Shown: in pieces, positions 14,972-15,318 of the stretch
Layout: each line of letters starts with the position of its first letter
Position numbering within the stretch: the first letter of the stretch is position 1
Assembly: GCA_007133995.1 (NCBI GenBank)
Contig: SLLP01000177.1
Location: 1-15,318 of the forward strand
Direction: 5' to 3'
DNA length: 15,318 bases
DNA from: Balneolales bacterium
GTDB lineage: Bacteria > Bacteroidota > Rhodothermia > Balneolales > Natronogracilivirgulaceae
Translations under genes and position numbers: made by a program
The notes under the pieces: model-generated
The model's input: the letters and a program-made list of their open reading frames with translations, nothing else
What the model was told of the DNA's origin: nothing
Database searches by the model: none

Positions 14972-15318
14972 ATGCGTATTTGTGATTTCAATCATCTCCG
15001 TTCAAGAGAGTGGGGATTTGCTGCAGTTATCCTGATTTTGTCATTCCTGCTTGTCTACGGGTCCAGATCCATTCGACTGCACGGTGATTCGGCCATCGTA
15101 CCAACGGAAAATACGGTTCTTCTAATTCACGATACCATCGATCTGGATGATCTGGTCGGGATCATGAATGAAAGTGGCATTGTTTTCGACGATGACGAGC
15201 TGAGGTGGGCGTCCGGGATCCTGGGTTGGAGCAGGTTCAGCCAGGGACGCTACATATTTGAAGATCCAGTCGGATATTCGGATTTTTTCTCCAAACTGGC
15301 ACTCGGCTTGCAGGATCC
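14972..15318 (+). CDS. mltG: MltG/YceG-like endolytic murein transglycosylase, N-terminal part
   Basis: The gene runs off the window end, leaving 115 codons. A short cytoplasmic start is followed by one membrane segment at about 16-29 (FAAVILILSFLLVY). The periplasmic part begins with a LysM-like region: TVLLIHDTIDLDDLVGIMNE (from about residue 51), then LRWASGILGWSRFSQGRYIF, matching the MltG pattern of a spaced helix followed by GxYxI/F and a phrase before the catalytic YceG domain. Near the edge, YSDFFSKLALGLQDP corresponds to the family's NxxIxxLxxGxQxPV block. The catalytic Glu lies beyond the window, so the assignment rests on layout and this block. MltG cuts nascent glycan strands to end their polymerisation. 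It starts 13 bases after the DUF308-like gene. Confidence 0.62.
   Translation, partial: MRICDFNHLRSREWGFAAVILILSFLLVYGSRSIRLHGDSAIVPTENTVLLIHDTIDLDDLVGIMNESGIVFDDDELRWASGILGWSRFSQGRYIFEDPVGYSDFFSKLALGLQD

Noticed and set aside
1..15318. Mobile element, prophage, CRISPR array, toxin-antitoxin or defence locus
   Set aside because: No transposase, integrase, phage protein, evenly spaced repeat array or nuclease motif is visible. The tRNA-Ser has no adjacent integrase or duplicated 3' end, so it shows no sign of being an integration site.

Overview
The window looks like ordinary chromosome from a member of the Bacteroidota/Rhodothermota/Balneolota group, with Balneolota-like the best guess. The base for this is the family content: a DUF5723-like outer-membrane barrel, a lipoprotein with an SbsA-type Ig domain and the CxxPTxPTGGPxDxxPP start, an MltG-like gene, and many lipoproteins. 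Shine-Dalgarno signals are weak, the GC content is middling, and the exported proteins are strongly acidic, which suggests a salt-adapted organism. The taxonomy is inference; no marker gene here settles it.

Region 1 (1-2561, + strand) holds the 3' half of a biotin carboxylase gene (accC type), then murQ (MurNAc-6-phosphate etherase, cell-wall sugar recycling), then a TonB-like energy transducer. A strong hairpin lies in the murQ-tonB gap. Region 2 (2562-3063) is the main intergenic stretch. It contains a tRNA-Ser(GGA) with a near-consensus promoter, a short tandem direct repeat upstream of that promoter, and an AT-rich inverted repeat ahead of the next gene.

Region 3 (3064-7873, + strand) is a two-gene unit: a 1079-residue acidic lipoprotein of unknown function followed at once by a predicted outer-membrane beta-barrel. 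The lipoprotein carries a degenerate motif recurring about every 140 residues, and the pair is the least explained part of the window. Region 4 (7901-11076, - strand) is an operon, in transcription order pncB, pncA and a stand-alone FAD oxidoreductase resembling the C-terminal domain of MnmC. The first two genes form the Preiss-Handler route, nicotinamide to nicotinate to nicotinate mononucleotide.

Region 5 (11249-15318, + strand) is a tightly packed five-gene envelope operon: a secreted or anchored 207-residue protein, an Ig-like lipoprotein, a secreted beta-propeller, a small DUF308/HdeD-like membrane protein with a three-fold internal repeat, and the start of an MltG-like murein transglycosylase cut by the window end. 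No insertion sequence, phage gene, CRISPR array, toxin-antitoxin pair or recognisable defence system was seen. The most open questions concern the uncharacterised envelope proteins.
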